Positions 24,686-34,832 of a stretch of DNA of 64,000 nt are shown here, piece after piece. The position numbers and the translations under genes are program-made. Every line of letters begins with the position of its first letter. The stretch's first letter is position 1. The notes under the pieces were generated by a model that saw only the letters and a program-made list of their open reading frames with translations, did not search any database and had not been told where the DNA came from. The DNA is taken from positions 10,114,370-10,178,369 of the forward strand of contig CM119268.1 in NCBI GenBank assembly GCA_051294375.1, given 5' to 3'. The DNA is from Paraspadella gotoi (taxonomy: Eukaryota; Chaetognatha).

Positions 24686-27600
24686 TCAAGTCTGGTCACC
24701 AAATATAATTTTCATAAGGTCGTCTAAACTTTCGTCTCGGTTTAATTCGGCGCCATTCCCTTCGACCGCGCCGTCCGAACCGTCGCCATTCGGCGCCGAG
24801 GCCGAATTCAAGTCGTTCTCGATCGAGGGATTGAAAAATCGTGTCGAAGGCTCGCCGATTTGATTTCCGTTCGTAGGAACGGTTCGCAAATTGGTTGAGT
24901 AAATCGTGGTTGTCGATGGCGTCGGATTAACTGGAGCTAGAGAAGCCGAGTTACCAGGAGTGGCCGAAGGGACAAAGTAAATCGGCTGGCTGTTTTGAAA
25001 GCCAATACTGTTTAGCACCGGAGGAAATGCTGTATGGTTACTGTCGCCTGAAGAATCGCCACGTAAACTGGGCGCAGGGTTTCGTAAACTAGTACCATTA
25101 GGTGCTAAGGCGATGGAATAGTTGGGAGAGGCCAGAAATCCAACGCTGGTCAATGCTAAAGTTCCGCAATGTTCAGGAGGGACGTTGCCGTGACTAGTGG
25201 TCAAATTATCAACGTGAGCAGGAAGACCAGTCGATTGCTCGTCCGCCGAAGTTTCTTGCATTTGAAGCTGGGAGAACTGGGGTTGAGGATGCACCACAGA
25301 GGGAGGAAGTTGTAATGTATTTCCGGGTCTCGATAAGTTGAGACTATTGAGAAGTACATCCTGATTTTGTTGATTTCTTTGCAGAGTCATAAGAGGGATA
25401 CAACTTGGTGGCCAGCATGAATCTGATTGTGAAGTTAATTCTAATCCTCTGTCAGGATCCGTTTCATGTGGAACTGCGGCAGTGCAATTTGCGGTAGCAG
25501 CCGAAGGCACATTTTCATTATAAAACGTAGTTAACGCATCCCCATCGTCAATATCTCTCGATCCGTGTGCTGACAAATAGTCCAAATCTGACTGTTTGAA
25601 AGTTACAATCGTGGTATTATCGACTTGTTTCCTGCAGTCGCCGCAATTCTCAACTTTACTCCGTGCTTCCTGAAGAGTCATTGAGCTACGCACGCAGTTT
25701 GGGACGATACTTAAGTGAAAAAAGGAGTAAAACTGTCAAATGGATGACCTATAGTTAATGATAACATACAAAATATAAATTTACCGTTATCCATATATAT
25801 ATCGAAATATCGAAGCAAAAACAGTTATATCAGGACGAAAGGAGAAAAAATAGAGAAGTATGAATAGTGAGGAAACAAACATTTCTTTCCTCCCTTTTAA
25901 TAAGTTTTAAATATTATAATAAGTTATAATAATGTCATTTAAGTTATATATCATATATTCAATTCCAACCTTTTTATAATAAACTATATAATTAAAAGAG
26001 ATAAATAGAACCTTTGAATTTCTTTTAAACCTACCCTAATAAAGACTTTTTTCTCTTTCTTTCAATTCCTTCAGGATCGTCGTAGGTGACATTGGCCTTG
26101 CATTTCAAGATCTCGTTGGGAAGGTAAGTCCATTCCACTGGATATTTGCTCCTAATGAAATAAGCGAAGCCGTTAATGATAATATTTCCCCTCATTTATT
26201 GTGTTTTGTGTTTTGAGATTTTTTCTATAAAAAGAATCTCTTCAGCGTGGTACGGACATATCATTTGTGCTATGATTGATAACTTTTGAAAAAAATTTAA
26301 AACTTAAGTTTCTCTACAATTTTGTTTTCACAAATGAAATAAATTGGCGGAGACAGACATATTTAATTATTTACGCGTAATATGTATTGTATACTGTATA
26401 GTTATTCGAGATAATATTAATAATACCCAGAAGATGATCTGTCCAATGGATCAAAATATTGGTCATGAATTAAAATAGTGTACCTGTACTCCCATGTACA
26501 TTTTTTTATCTAATTAATAAGGTGCTTTTAAAATACTGTAAAAAAGAATTATACCGCGCCATCTCGAACAGTTCGGGTATAATGAGTGAGTCTGAAACCT
26601 CAACATCCTGTTTAATGTGATTAACCATTTGTAATACTTTTAAAACGAATCAATTAATCAATCAACCAATCAAATCAAATCAATCAGTAAGCGAATGAAC
26701 AGTTAGAGATTTTCAAAAAAAAAAAAAAAAAAAAAAATGACGATCCGACTAAAAACCTGTGATCAATTTTCGTGTGTTTGTGACAATAAATATTGACAGT
26801 TTGGGAGCTTAAATGATTCGAACAAAGACGATGACGACGACAACGAATAAAACGACGAAGTCATTGTACTTTGTGACCCGTAGTACCGTAGTGGTCAGTA
26901 AGAAAGAACTGTCATTACCCGAACTTGAATGACCTTGTTATGGCTGACCTTTTTCAGCCAATGTAAATAGGTAGTTGTTATTGTTGTTGTTATTTTTATC
27001 GTTTTTGCTTTTAAGAGTGATGGAGGCCATAAACCACCAAAGCCTGTCAAAAGTCAGGGGCAGGATAACCTATTTATTAATGAATGGTAGTTTTTATATT
27101 GGTTGTGCCAATTTCATATAGATATATATATTCATTACTTACATTGTTATCGGATGTTGCTTTGTCCTTAAAGCGATTTTGACTTTGATAGGCTTTCCAA
27201 TTTCTCTAAACTTCGGCGATTTAACAACAATCGCGAATTGTTTGTGGACAAGAGGTTCGTTGTCTACCCAGACCGCATTTTTTTCCCATTTCGTTGGGTC
27301 ACTGTAAAAGTTTTTAGAAGGAAAAAAAAAGTTACAAAAAAGAAAAAAGTTATTAGAATTTCGAAAATAATAGATTAGATAAAAACAATGACCGGTCATT
27401 CCAGAGGGTTCAAGTGATAGCGTGACAACGTCAGTTTTAAACCTGCAGTTTTTATGAACAACAAGCGTTTCATGGTTCATCACCTCGATATCAACCTCGT
27501 AATTGCGTAATACCACAACAACGAGAACAATAAAAGATCAGACAATTAAAGAGGAGCAAAATATTTAATTAATGTTTGTTTACTTTCCGTATTCGGCGAA

Positions 27601-29180
27601 GACGACCTCAATGTTGTCGGCCCGCACTCTTTCACAGAGGATCGTGACTTCGTCGCCACCGGCCGCGGTTCCGCAGATCGGGCTGACCCGCGTCATGGTC
27701 AGGAAATGGTTGGCGGCTTTGTCGTAAATCGGCAAGGTGGTCACTGTCGCCCTGTGCACGGTCGGTCCCGCGACTTCGATGATTGCCTGGACGGAGAAAT
27801 TTTGTCCATATGTACAAGCATAGATTAGAATTATAAGTAACTACACGAAATACAGGTAATATACTTATAAACTGAAAGCTCTGACCTGTAGCAAAGAATA
27901 ATGGGTTTTGTTAGCGACTAAATATATATGGAATTTTCATGTTATAACGTTTATGCTCATAAGAACCAACCTCGCGACATTTTTTTTTCTTTCCAATTTG
28001 ATTCTACACTCCGGGGGATATTTTAAAGATTGATTTTATAGGCTCTAAAAAAACTCAAAGTGAAAATAGAAACAAAAAGAAACAAACCATCTTCTCCTCG
28101 TCACAAAAGATAATAAAAGAAAATGAAAAAAAGTTGCATGAAAGAAACAAGATCCAGTCTCTGGCTGAACCAAGGACCCAAGATATTTCCTTTAATGACT
28201 TAAACGATAATAACTTTTTCCGTAACGAATTTCACGGCTTTATTATCTCACGTCATTTAACAAAAACAGACGGCTGCAACCATGATTAAAAAAAGAAAGA
28301 AAAAAGTGAAGAAGAAAAAAAGGAAGAAGAAAGAAGAAAGAGAAATATTAATCTTAAAAAGAGAACACAAGAGAGTGAAAAAGGCAGAGTGAAAGCAAGA
28401 AAGAAAAAATGAAGAAGTAAAAAAGAAAAGAAAATGGAAGAAAGAAAGAAAAAAGAAAAAGGAAAATAAAAGAGGAAAGGAAAAAAAAAAACATTACCCA
28501 CTGGCACTTACGTCAAAAAAAAGTTTAAATGAGTGAAAATCATATTGTTCGGCTTTAAAATTTTCCGCTTCTGCAATTTTTTTGGTGACTCGTTGGAGTT
28601 TAACGTTTCTCATAGAAACGCGACTTTCGCCCTTGCCAATGTAAAGCGTGCAAATGCCGTCTGAAAGAAAACGGAGTTTCCTTGAATGACTCAGGAAAAA
28701 AAGACTCACTGTGAAGCGGAACCGCGAAAACTCACCTTTGCATCCTTCTCCGACGAGCTTGTTTGGATGTTTTTTAGGAGGAGTAGAATCGTCGTTACAA
28801 ACGCAAGTTACGTTTATTATCGCTGGCCCTGAAAAGTATTAGGTTAAAAATTATCATTTTAGTAGTCATTTGCAACACAGTCTATAATTACGTTGCAGTC
28901 TGGTTGGTCTGGTAGTCTATTTTCTACTCAGGGACTCCGCCTATCGAGCGAGGTCATTCTGTCAGTAATATTTGCAAAAACAAACATAATGATACGGAAA
29001 TTACTTACCGACGCCATTGGTGATTTCTACGGCGGGGTAAGTCCTATGGTTTATTGAACTATGTTCTCCGAAAATGGGCGTTCCTACTTCTTCTTTAGAC
29101 TTATGTTCCGTCGAATAACAAAATTTTATCTCCTCGTTTGGTTGGACGGCGATTCTGAGGGAAGGTTTTGAGAGGGACAT
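24686..29180 (-). CDS. divergent Rel/NF-kB family transcription factor (Rel gene A)
   Basis: Seven exons, 29180-29009, 28828-28736, 28660-28512, 27786-27584, 27301-27143, 26151-26035, 25709-24686, phase-consistent throughout, give 638 residues. The N-terminal Rel domain has TYPAVEITNGVGPAI and KKHPNKLVGEGCKDGICTL. The usual FRYxCEGR loop is replaced by KFCYSTEHKSKEEVG, so DNA recognition should differ. The IPT domain is well kept: GGDEVTILCERVRADNIEV, VHKQFAIVVKSPKF, VKIALR. WTYLPNE and a nuclear signal RKRKK follow. The last exon encodes a long Ser/Thr/Pro/Asn-rich tail ending ESLDDLMKIIFGDQT, an acidic-hydrophobic activation-type end. There are no ankyrin repeats. It is likely a nuclear kB-type regulator able to dimerise, in the same orientation and 960 bp downstream of MyD88. 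Confidence 0.93.
26800..27000 (+). repeat. about 190-bp dispersed repeat (inverted partner of 17085-17270)
   Basis: Reverse complement of the copy at 17085-17270, including the microsatellite part and the GACCCGTAGT and AAGGTCAGCC-type blocks. It lies in the 1-kb intron between exons 5 and 6 of Rel gene A. Confidence 0.7.
27006..27117 (+). repeat. about 110-bp interspersed repeat family, copy 1
   Basis: Begins GAGTGATGGAGGCC, contains AAACCACCAAAGCCTGTC and TTATTAATGAATGG, and ends TTGGTTGTGCCAATTTCAT. The terminal TTGGT(TGT)GCCAA is a small palindrome. Other copies are at 39380-39488 (+) and 63774-63876 (-), with fragments at about 1400 and 33426. Confidence 0.8.
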
Positions 29181-30140
29181 TCCGCTTCCTACTTCCCGGC
29201 TCGTGGGAATTTAGTGTGGATTATAATATTTAAAGAAAAGTTACGAATAATTTTTTGAAAGACAAGGGCGTTAAAATGTAATGAGGCACAAGGATGTAGA
29301 TCGTAGAAGAAGGCGCGAGCTTGTAAATTTGTTTTGTAAAAGAGTTTTTTTTTCTTTATTTTGAGCGCTCGACTGTGCATTGAAAATTAAAAAAAAACGT
29401 CTTTGTTGTAGTTTTTTTTGTAGTTTGCAGAGATCAAACATAAAAATAATGGAATGTCGCAAGAAGAATCGGATTCAAGTTGAAGGTCATTTTTAAAGTA
29501 ATATACCTGTTGATTTGCATGTTAAAGGAATTTTTAGAAACAAATAAATATATCTAATCATAGACATCAAAGACAAAGTATTCTCTTCAGTGAGTTCAGT
29601 TTTCGAACGTCCAACATGTTTTTCCTGTTTTAAATAAGACAAACCAGTTTGTTACTTTGGAAATGAGTAAAAAAAATAGAAGCTCGATAGTATTTCTAAA
29701 ATAAAACAAATATTTTCATTAATTAACAACGAGAAAAGCAAAGAACAGCATAAAAATATAATGGCATTTGTAATCGCAATTACTATTCACATGACTATTT
29801 TTTTGGAATGATAACGACAACCACAACGATAAATAACCACGATGAAGAAGATCAAGTTTTCAAATGATGACTTTTTTTTAGAATACGTAATAAGACTCAA
29901 GGAGAACGGGGAAGCCTGTCTATAAAAAAGAACATAATTCTAAAACTTGGACATTGGACAATTATCACAGTTCTTATAACAACCATAATAAAATGAGAAA
30001 AAATGGTGGGTACAAACAAACAAACAAACAAAATTCAAAATAGATATATAATTTTGAAGCGATTTTCCCCCCAGACTTATAAAATTCATATAGCTTATTA
30101 TAAATTTATAATACTAAAAAGTTCATTGTTTGTTTAAAAT

Positions 30141-32737
30141 CTATCCTTCCTCTTTCAGCGACTCCATTTGAAAAGAACTCGAAAAGGAAACAAAAGGGGC
30201 CGTCGGTTCTTTCGGCGCCGATGGGGCAGACGGTCGCAGCGCGCCGGGAGCGCCTTAAGTGACGCAACCAAAGATAATATTTACAAGTAATACTGATTGG
30301 TGAATTAAGCGATATAAAAAAAAAATCATAATTTTTTACCCGCGATTTCTTTGTCCGAACTCGTCGAGGCTCCGTCTCCTCTGGAACGATTCTGTCGAGC
30401 TCTTTTTCCTCCCGCTCCCCACGATCCTCCGCCCGCTCCACCCGGGTCCGCTCCTTCGACCCCGGACTTATCGCCCTCTGCGCCCCCTAAATAAGCCACG
30501 AGCTTGGGATAAAAAGAGCCCCTTTCCATCTCCTTGACGGCGTCGAGGGCGACGACGAAGCGAATGATGTCGGGTAGCGATGTCTCGGGGGTTCGAAGGA
30601 TAGGAACGAAGAGCCGCGCCTTGAGGCCCGGCGACGCCGAATGCACAAATTTGAGAATAAAGTCGCAGTCCGGACAGGTGGAATAGGTGGGCGAGAGGAC
30701 GATTAGGACTTTCCTGCGATTAATTGTATTTTAGTGCCACACGGACTGGACCAATTACGGCTTGATATTTGCGAGTTCCAGAACTTCGGATATTGATGGT
30801 AGTCTGATACTAGAGGGCCAGTAGAGGGGGGTCGGACATTCTGTCCCGCTTATTAGCATTGACGACAATGTGGCGCGAACCCAAGGCAGCTTGGAATGAA
30901 AAGAGAATCCTCGATCTTATGCCCCAGGGCCAGGGGTTACGCTGATGAAGTCAGATGGACCAGACGTTTCTAAGTTATTTACAATTGAGCATACCTGCAG
31001 TGCTTCTTGATGAGTTGAGTCCATTTCGTATATTTTGAATCCCCCAAAATTTGTCCTTAAAAAAAAAAAAATTGTTGGGCGCCGTGTTGAATGCAACTGA
31101 ATTAAACTGATTCAATTCCTCTCGCCTCTGGCTTCGAAGAAGAGTTTAAAGCCCAAACGTTCCAATTCATCGACTATGCTTTTGGTAAATGCGTAATCCT
31201 AAGTCGGATGAAAACCATTTGATAACCACGCATGTTATGTGTATGTCAAAAGTTTAAAAATCAAAGGTATGCACAATTGCAAACCTCTTTGTCGTTGTCG
31301 TTGTAAGAAACAAACGCATCATAGTTTTCTTGGAAAAAGATTGAGGGATCATCAAGAATTGGCCATCGTTTCTCATCGACCGGAAGGACGTCGTCAAAGA
31401 CAGTCACGCCGAGGTCGTTCGAGTCGACGGCGGGATCCTGTTGGCGTTAAAAATTAAAAAAAATGATTTAATTTTATTAACTTTTTGGTTTTCTTTTTTA
31501 ATTTTTTTTCATGCTGTATTAACGATTGTAGATTTCATAAATTTTCTTCTCATACTGAATTAATCGTCATTGCGTCTGCTATTCATATCATACTTTTACT
31601 CTCCGATATGCCTTTTCAGCGTTTTACACCAATAAATGATGAAATAATAATTATTTAACAATCATTTAATAAAAATGATGACTCATTCTAAATATTTTTA
31701 TTGCTCCAACCTGTATTGGATTCCGAGCTTTGAGCGCGGTTATTTCGCGTTGTATGCATCCTCTTAGCGAGTCAACACGCGCCCCCAAACCGATAGTTGT
31801 CATCATAGATAACAGCTGACCTGTAATACTCCGTGGATTATAATTTATTTAAATGATGCAGATATATGTTTTGAACAAGTTGTAAGATACATTTCTCCAG
31901 ATTTTTATAAAAATTATGAGAAGAAATCAATGAAATATTTTAATATTTTGTTTATAACTCTAACCACTCTAACCTTTAACCACAATTTTCGCAAGCTGAA
32001 CAAACATACAATGCCTTTCCTTAAAGATCCCGGATTTCCGATCATGTCTCTTTGTCTATTATGTACTTTGCTTTAAACAAGAGCCAATCTATGCCAATGG
32101 GGATGGGTCAGAAGTTTGATTTGGGAACCTTCCCAAATGAAACTCTATACAATGTTTCAATGGATCAAAATTTTCTAAAATTGCTCAAAGCACTAGTAAT
32201 TATTTTTTAAATATTTATTTATAGATAAAAAATGTCAAAAATATTTTAAATGAATATTTTAATAAATACCGATAATAGATAAAAAATTGAATTTAAACAG
32301 CGTTAAAAAAATTATATTATTAAAATAGGCTAAATAACGTTAATTCAAATGCGAAGCAGTGTTTTAAAAAAGCTTTTGTGTTCGCTTCAGTGATAGGAAG
32401 CCATACACGACTTTTCACGACTTTTATTAGTTTCGTACGAAGATAATTTTTACGTCAATCGTCACTAATGAAGCTGAGGGCTCATATGAATCACGGGTCA
32501 TCAGTAGTATGATTCATTGGGATTCTTGAAGCGAAAAGTAAGAGATGGTGGACACAGGACAGTCAACCTGACTCAAAGATATATAAATTGTTATCAGACT
32601 TGCCTATGCTAATTAGCTTTTTGTCGACATAAAATTCAAAGGCTGCGACGTGTGGTTCTGACGTCGCCGCAATGCTTTCGATAGTCTCCCGGCTCTCATA
32701 CATCTCTTCCATAAACCCTTCCCAGTCTGCACTGGGG

Positions 32738-32808
<71 letters not shown>

Positions 32809-32990
32809 TTGTTTCCTAAATAATTTTTGTTTTATCATGAAAAAAATATTGCCTTAAAAAAGTGGATGATAAAATCACCTTCAGTAACCATCCCGGGATT
32901 CGATTTAAGAGCTGATGCAAGTATTCTTCTGGTTGCTGGCCGTATGATATTTGCAGGCACATTGGTATATTCATCCCAAAAGTTTGCCAT
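30141..32990 (-). CDS. MYD88: MyD88 adaptor (death domain + TIR domain)
   Basis: Eight exons, 32990-32879, 32741-32604, 31820-31711, 31437-31285, 31198-31126, 31055-30995, 30713-30340, 30253-30141, all phases matching, give 377 residues. Residues about 12-115 form the death domain (DWEGFMEEM...IESIAATSEP...GQLLSMM). A short linker with LDDPSIFFQE precedes the TIR domain, which starts YDAFVSYND (box 1). It continues with VLIVLSPTY and CDFILKFVHSASPG, matching the MyD88-type CDFxxKFALSLSPG. Box 2 is FFEARGQILGD without the usual R-D-x-x-P-G, and the box 3 FW is replaced by FYPKL. About 75 Gly/Ser/Pro-rich residues follow the TIR, an unusual tail. MyD88 is the cytoplasmic adaptor bridging Toll/IL-1-type receptors to IRAK kinases and Rel factors. 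Donors at 32604 (GCAAGT) and 31126 (GCGAGA) are GC type. Confidence 0.96.
30760..30960. repeat. GC-rich interspersed segment in the sixth MyD88 intron
   Basis: About 200 bases with runs such as GAGGGCCAGTAGAGGGGGGT and GCCCCAGGGCCAGGGG differ from the AT-rich introns around. It is probably an interspersed element; no other copy is seen here. Confidence 0.35.
32035..32240 (-). repeat. fragment of the AT-rich dispersed repeat (inverted match to about 640-800)
   Basis: On the minus strand it contains GTTTCATTTGGGAAGGTTCC and AAATCAAACTTCTGACCCA, near-identical to the region around 745-795. It lies within the second MyD88 intron. Confidence 0.7.
32744..32805. repeat. (GA)n microsatellite forming the MyD88 exon 2 polypyrimidine tract
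   Basis: A 62-base AG run. Read on the coding (minus) strand it is (CT)n ending directly in CTCTCAG, the 3' splice site of exon 2. The repeat fills about half of this 137-bp intron. Confidence 0.95.
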
Positions 32991-33068
32991 TTTTTTTTAT
33001 CTTCTTCAAACTTTCTTTCGTTATAAAAATTTTATTTTGAGGTTAAGAATTTGCTTGTTTTTAAGATA

Positions 33069-34216
33069 TTAAAAATTGGTAGTAGATAGTAAGGTAGACT
33101 TTAATAGATTTTGGAATTCTACAATAGTTTTCATCGTTTTCAAGTACTAATTTAGTAAAACGAGGAGCAATGAAAGAGCAGAGCAGATAAAAGAAAAAGT
33201 TGTATGACTTGCAAATTTGAGAAAAACGGATGACGTAACCTAAACCCGGAACCAAAACATAGCTGTTCGTCTTCTCCAACAACCACCGGTGCATTACTAC
33301 CTTACGACAAAAACAACCCGGGGAATTCTTCAGATATGTCCCGAAGCAAAGGACAAGAGTGAATAAGAGATAACTTACAGAGGGGTAAGTAGAATGGAGA
33401 GAAAAAAAGAAACAAGAAAAAAAATATTGGTTGTACCAATTTCATAAAACAAAGTGAAAGCTGAGTCAGGTCATGAGGTTTGAATTCCCTTCAAGTTCCT
33501 TACCCGCGAAAAAAAACGGGTTTTACGACACTAAAAATAGAAAAAATCATCTCTTTTTTTTGGCGAAACCAAGTTTTTAACCTGGACTTCCTTTAACAGC
33601 TCCATCTGTCTAACATAAAGCAAGCAGAATTCCTGGACCACTTGTTTACAGTTGTACAGAGAACAGTCTATAATTGTTAAAACCATTAATTCTTAAATTA
33701 GTAATTTAATAACTTAACAACAAGTCCTTACGTTTATTGTCTGCCTTTATCGTCTCGGAGTTTATGAATAATAATATTATCACCTCCATGATATGCAGCA
33801 ACACAAGCAACAAGGAACTTCAACACAAGAAAAAACAATCATCATAACAAAACAGACCTCGCATAGTAGTTATTGTATTGAATGAATGAATGAACGAATG
33901 AATGATTGAATAAATGAATGAACGAATGAATGCCTGAATAGATGAATGCATGAATGAAATTGTGAATATTTTTTTTTTAAAAATCAGGGCATACCGCACA
34001 TCCGCAGCAGCACCGCGGTTCCTGCCGCCGCAGCTCGCCGTCGAATAGGGAGCAGTTCCACGTCTGCCCGTCACTTTGACTCGCTGCATCGTCAGCAGCT
34101 GCCCCCGCAGCCGGAATCGCAGCGGCGGCGGCGACGTGGTACGGCTCCGGCGGCGGCAGCGGAGACTCAGCCAGTTGCGACGTAGACAGGCAGGAGGAGA
34201 GGCTCGGAGCCACCAT
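33069..34216 (-). CDS. small unrecognised Cys-rich/coiled protein upstream of MyD88
   Basis: Four exons, 34216-33995, 33783-33732, 33667-33582, 33146-33069, join in matching phases to give 145 residues. The second exon is the weakest, with a poor acceptor (CATGGAG). The N-terminal half is Pro/Ala-rich (LPPPEPYHVAAAAA) and ends in a Cys cluster (PRCCCGCA). The C-terminal half is helical and Leu-rich (CKQVVQEFCLLYVRQMELL, then MKTIVEFQNLLKS). There is no signal peptide. It is divergent to NF-YC and shares its CCAAT-rich promoter region. Its stop codon lies only 78 bp before the MyD88 ATG. The family is unknown; the helical tail suggests a subunit of a complex, but this is inference. Confidence 0.55.
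33320..33329 (+). promoter_or_regulatory. kB-like site upstream of MyD88
   Basis: GGGGAATTCT differs by one base from the kB half-site pattern GGGGAATTCC. It lies 330 bp upstream of the MyD88 ATG, inside the last intron of the preceding gene. A single match of this length is weak evidence. Confidence 0.25.
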
Positions 34217-34324
34217 TGAGAAGCGAGGAAGCACGGACCCTACTTTTTTTTAACACGACCGTTGAACGGACAAAGAAATTAACTAATTTTGGACAAGCCC
34301 ATCTTCTCGTCGATTATATTTTTT

Positions 34325-34696
34325 CCAATCGCCCAGGGTGAGTTCGATTCGCGATCGATGAGCTTCATTGGTCATTGGATGTGGGATAATTTCTGATTTG
34401 TCGAGGTCAAAGGTAGTTTCATTGGTTGGCGTCAGCTTCGTACGCCAGCTTCTTCCATTGGCCGAGTCCGAGAATTCTCCCTTTTCCTAACGAAGTCGTT
34501 ATTAGCCAATGGGTTACGCGATTGAGACGCGAAACTCGAAAATGGATCGGTTACGGTAACTGCCATTGGCTGACGCGGGGAAACCGTCTCTTCGTCGAGC
34601 TGAATTGGATTGGCTTCTTCCCCCGTCCAATCTCGGACCAACCCCCCTTTTTTTTCGTGTCATTGGTTGATGGATACGCATTAGAAATTTGATTGG
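34325..34696. promoter_or_regulatory. CCAAT-box cluster in the NF-YC / small-gene bidirectional promoter
   Basis: Twelve CCAAT pentamers, in either orientation, lie in 372 bp. Three are on the + strand (34325, 34506, 34627). Nine are as ATTGG (34367, 34374, 34421, 34457, 34565, 34604, 34609, 34662, 34692). Several have the extended NF-Y context, e.g. AGCCAATGGG at 34504 and CCATTGGC at 34563. Fewer than one is expected by chance. The segment is also GC-richer than its surroundings. NF-Y (NF-YA/B/C) is the classical CCAAT binder, so NF-Y probably controls its own C subunit and the divergent gene. Confidence 0.85.
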
Positions 34697-34832
34697 GAAA
34701 TTCGTCGCCCAGTCGAATAGATGTAAACACGAGCGTTGCTCCTGAGTCACGAATGTGATTAAGAATCGATTTTGTCTCCGATTTGAGTCAAAACTGCATG
34801 GACCTCAATGCAAAAAATGTCTGTCACAGGCG

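Noticed and set aside
24686-32990. Whether the Rel genes encode p105-type proteins with ankyrin repeats
   Set aside because: No ankyrin consensus was found in any exon after the Rel domains; the tails are low-complexity.
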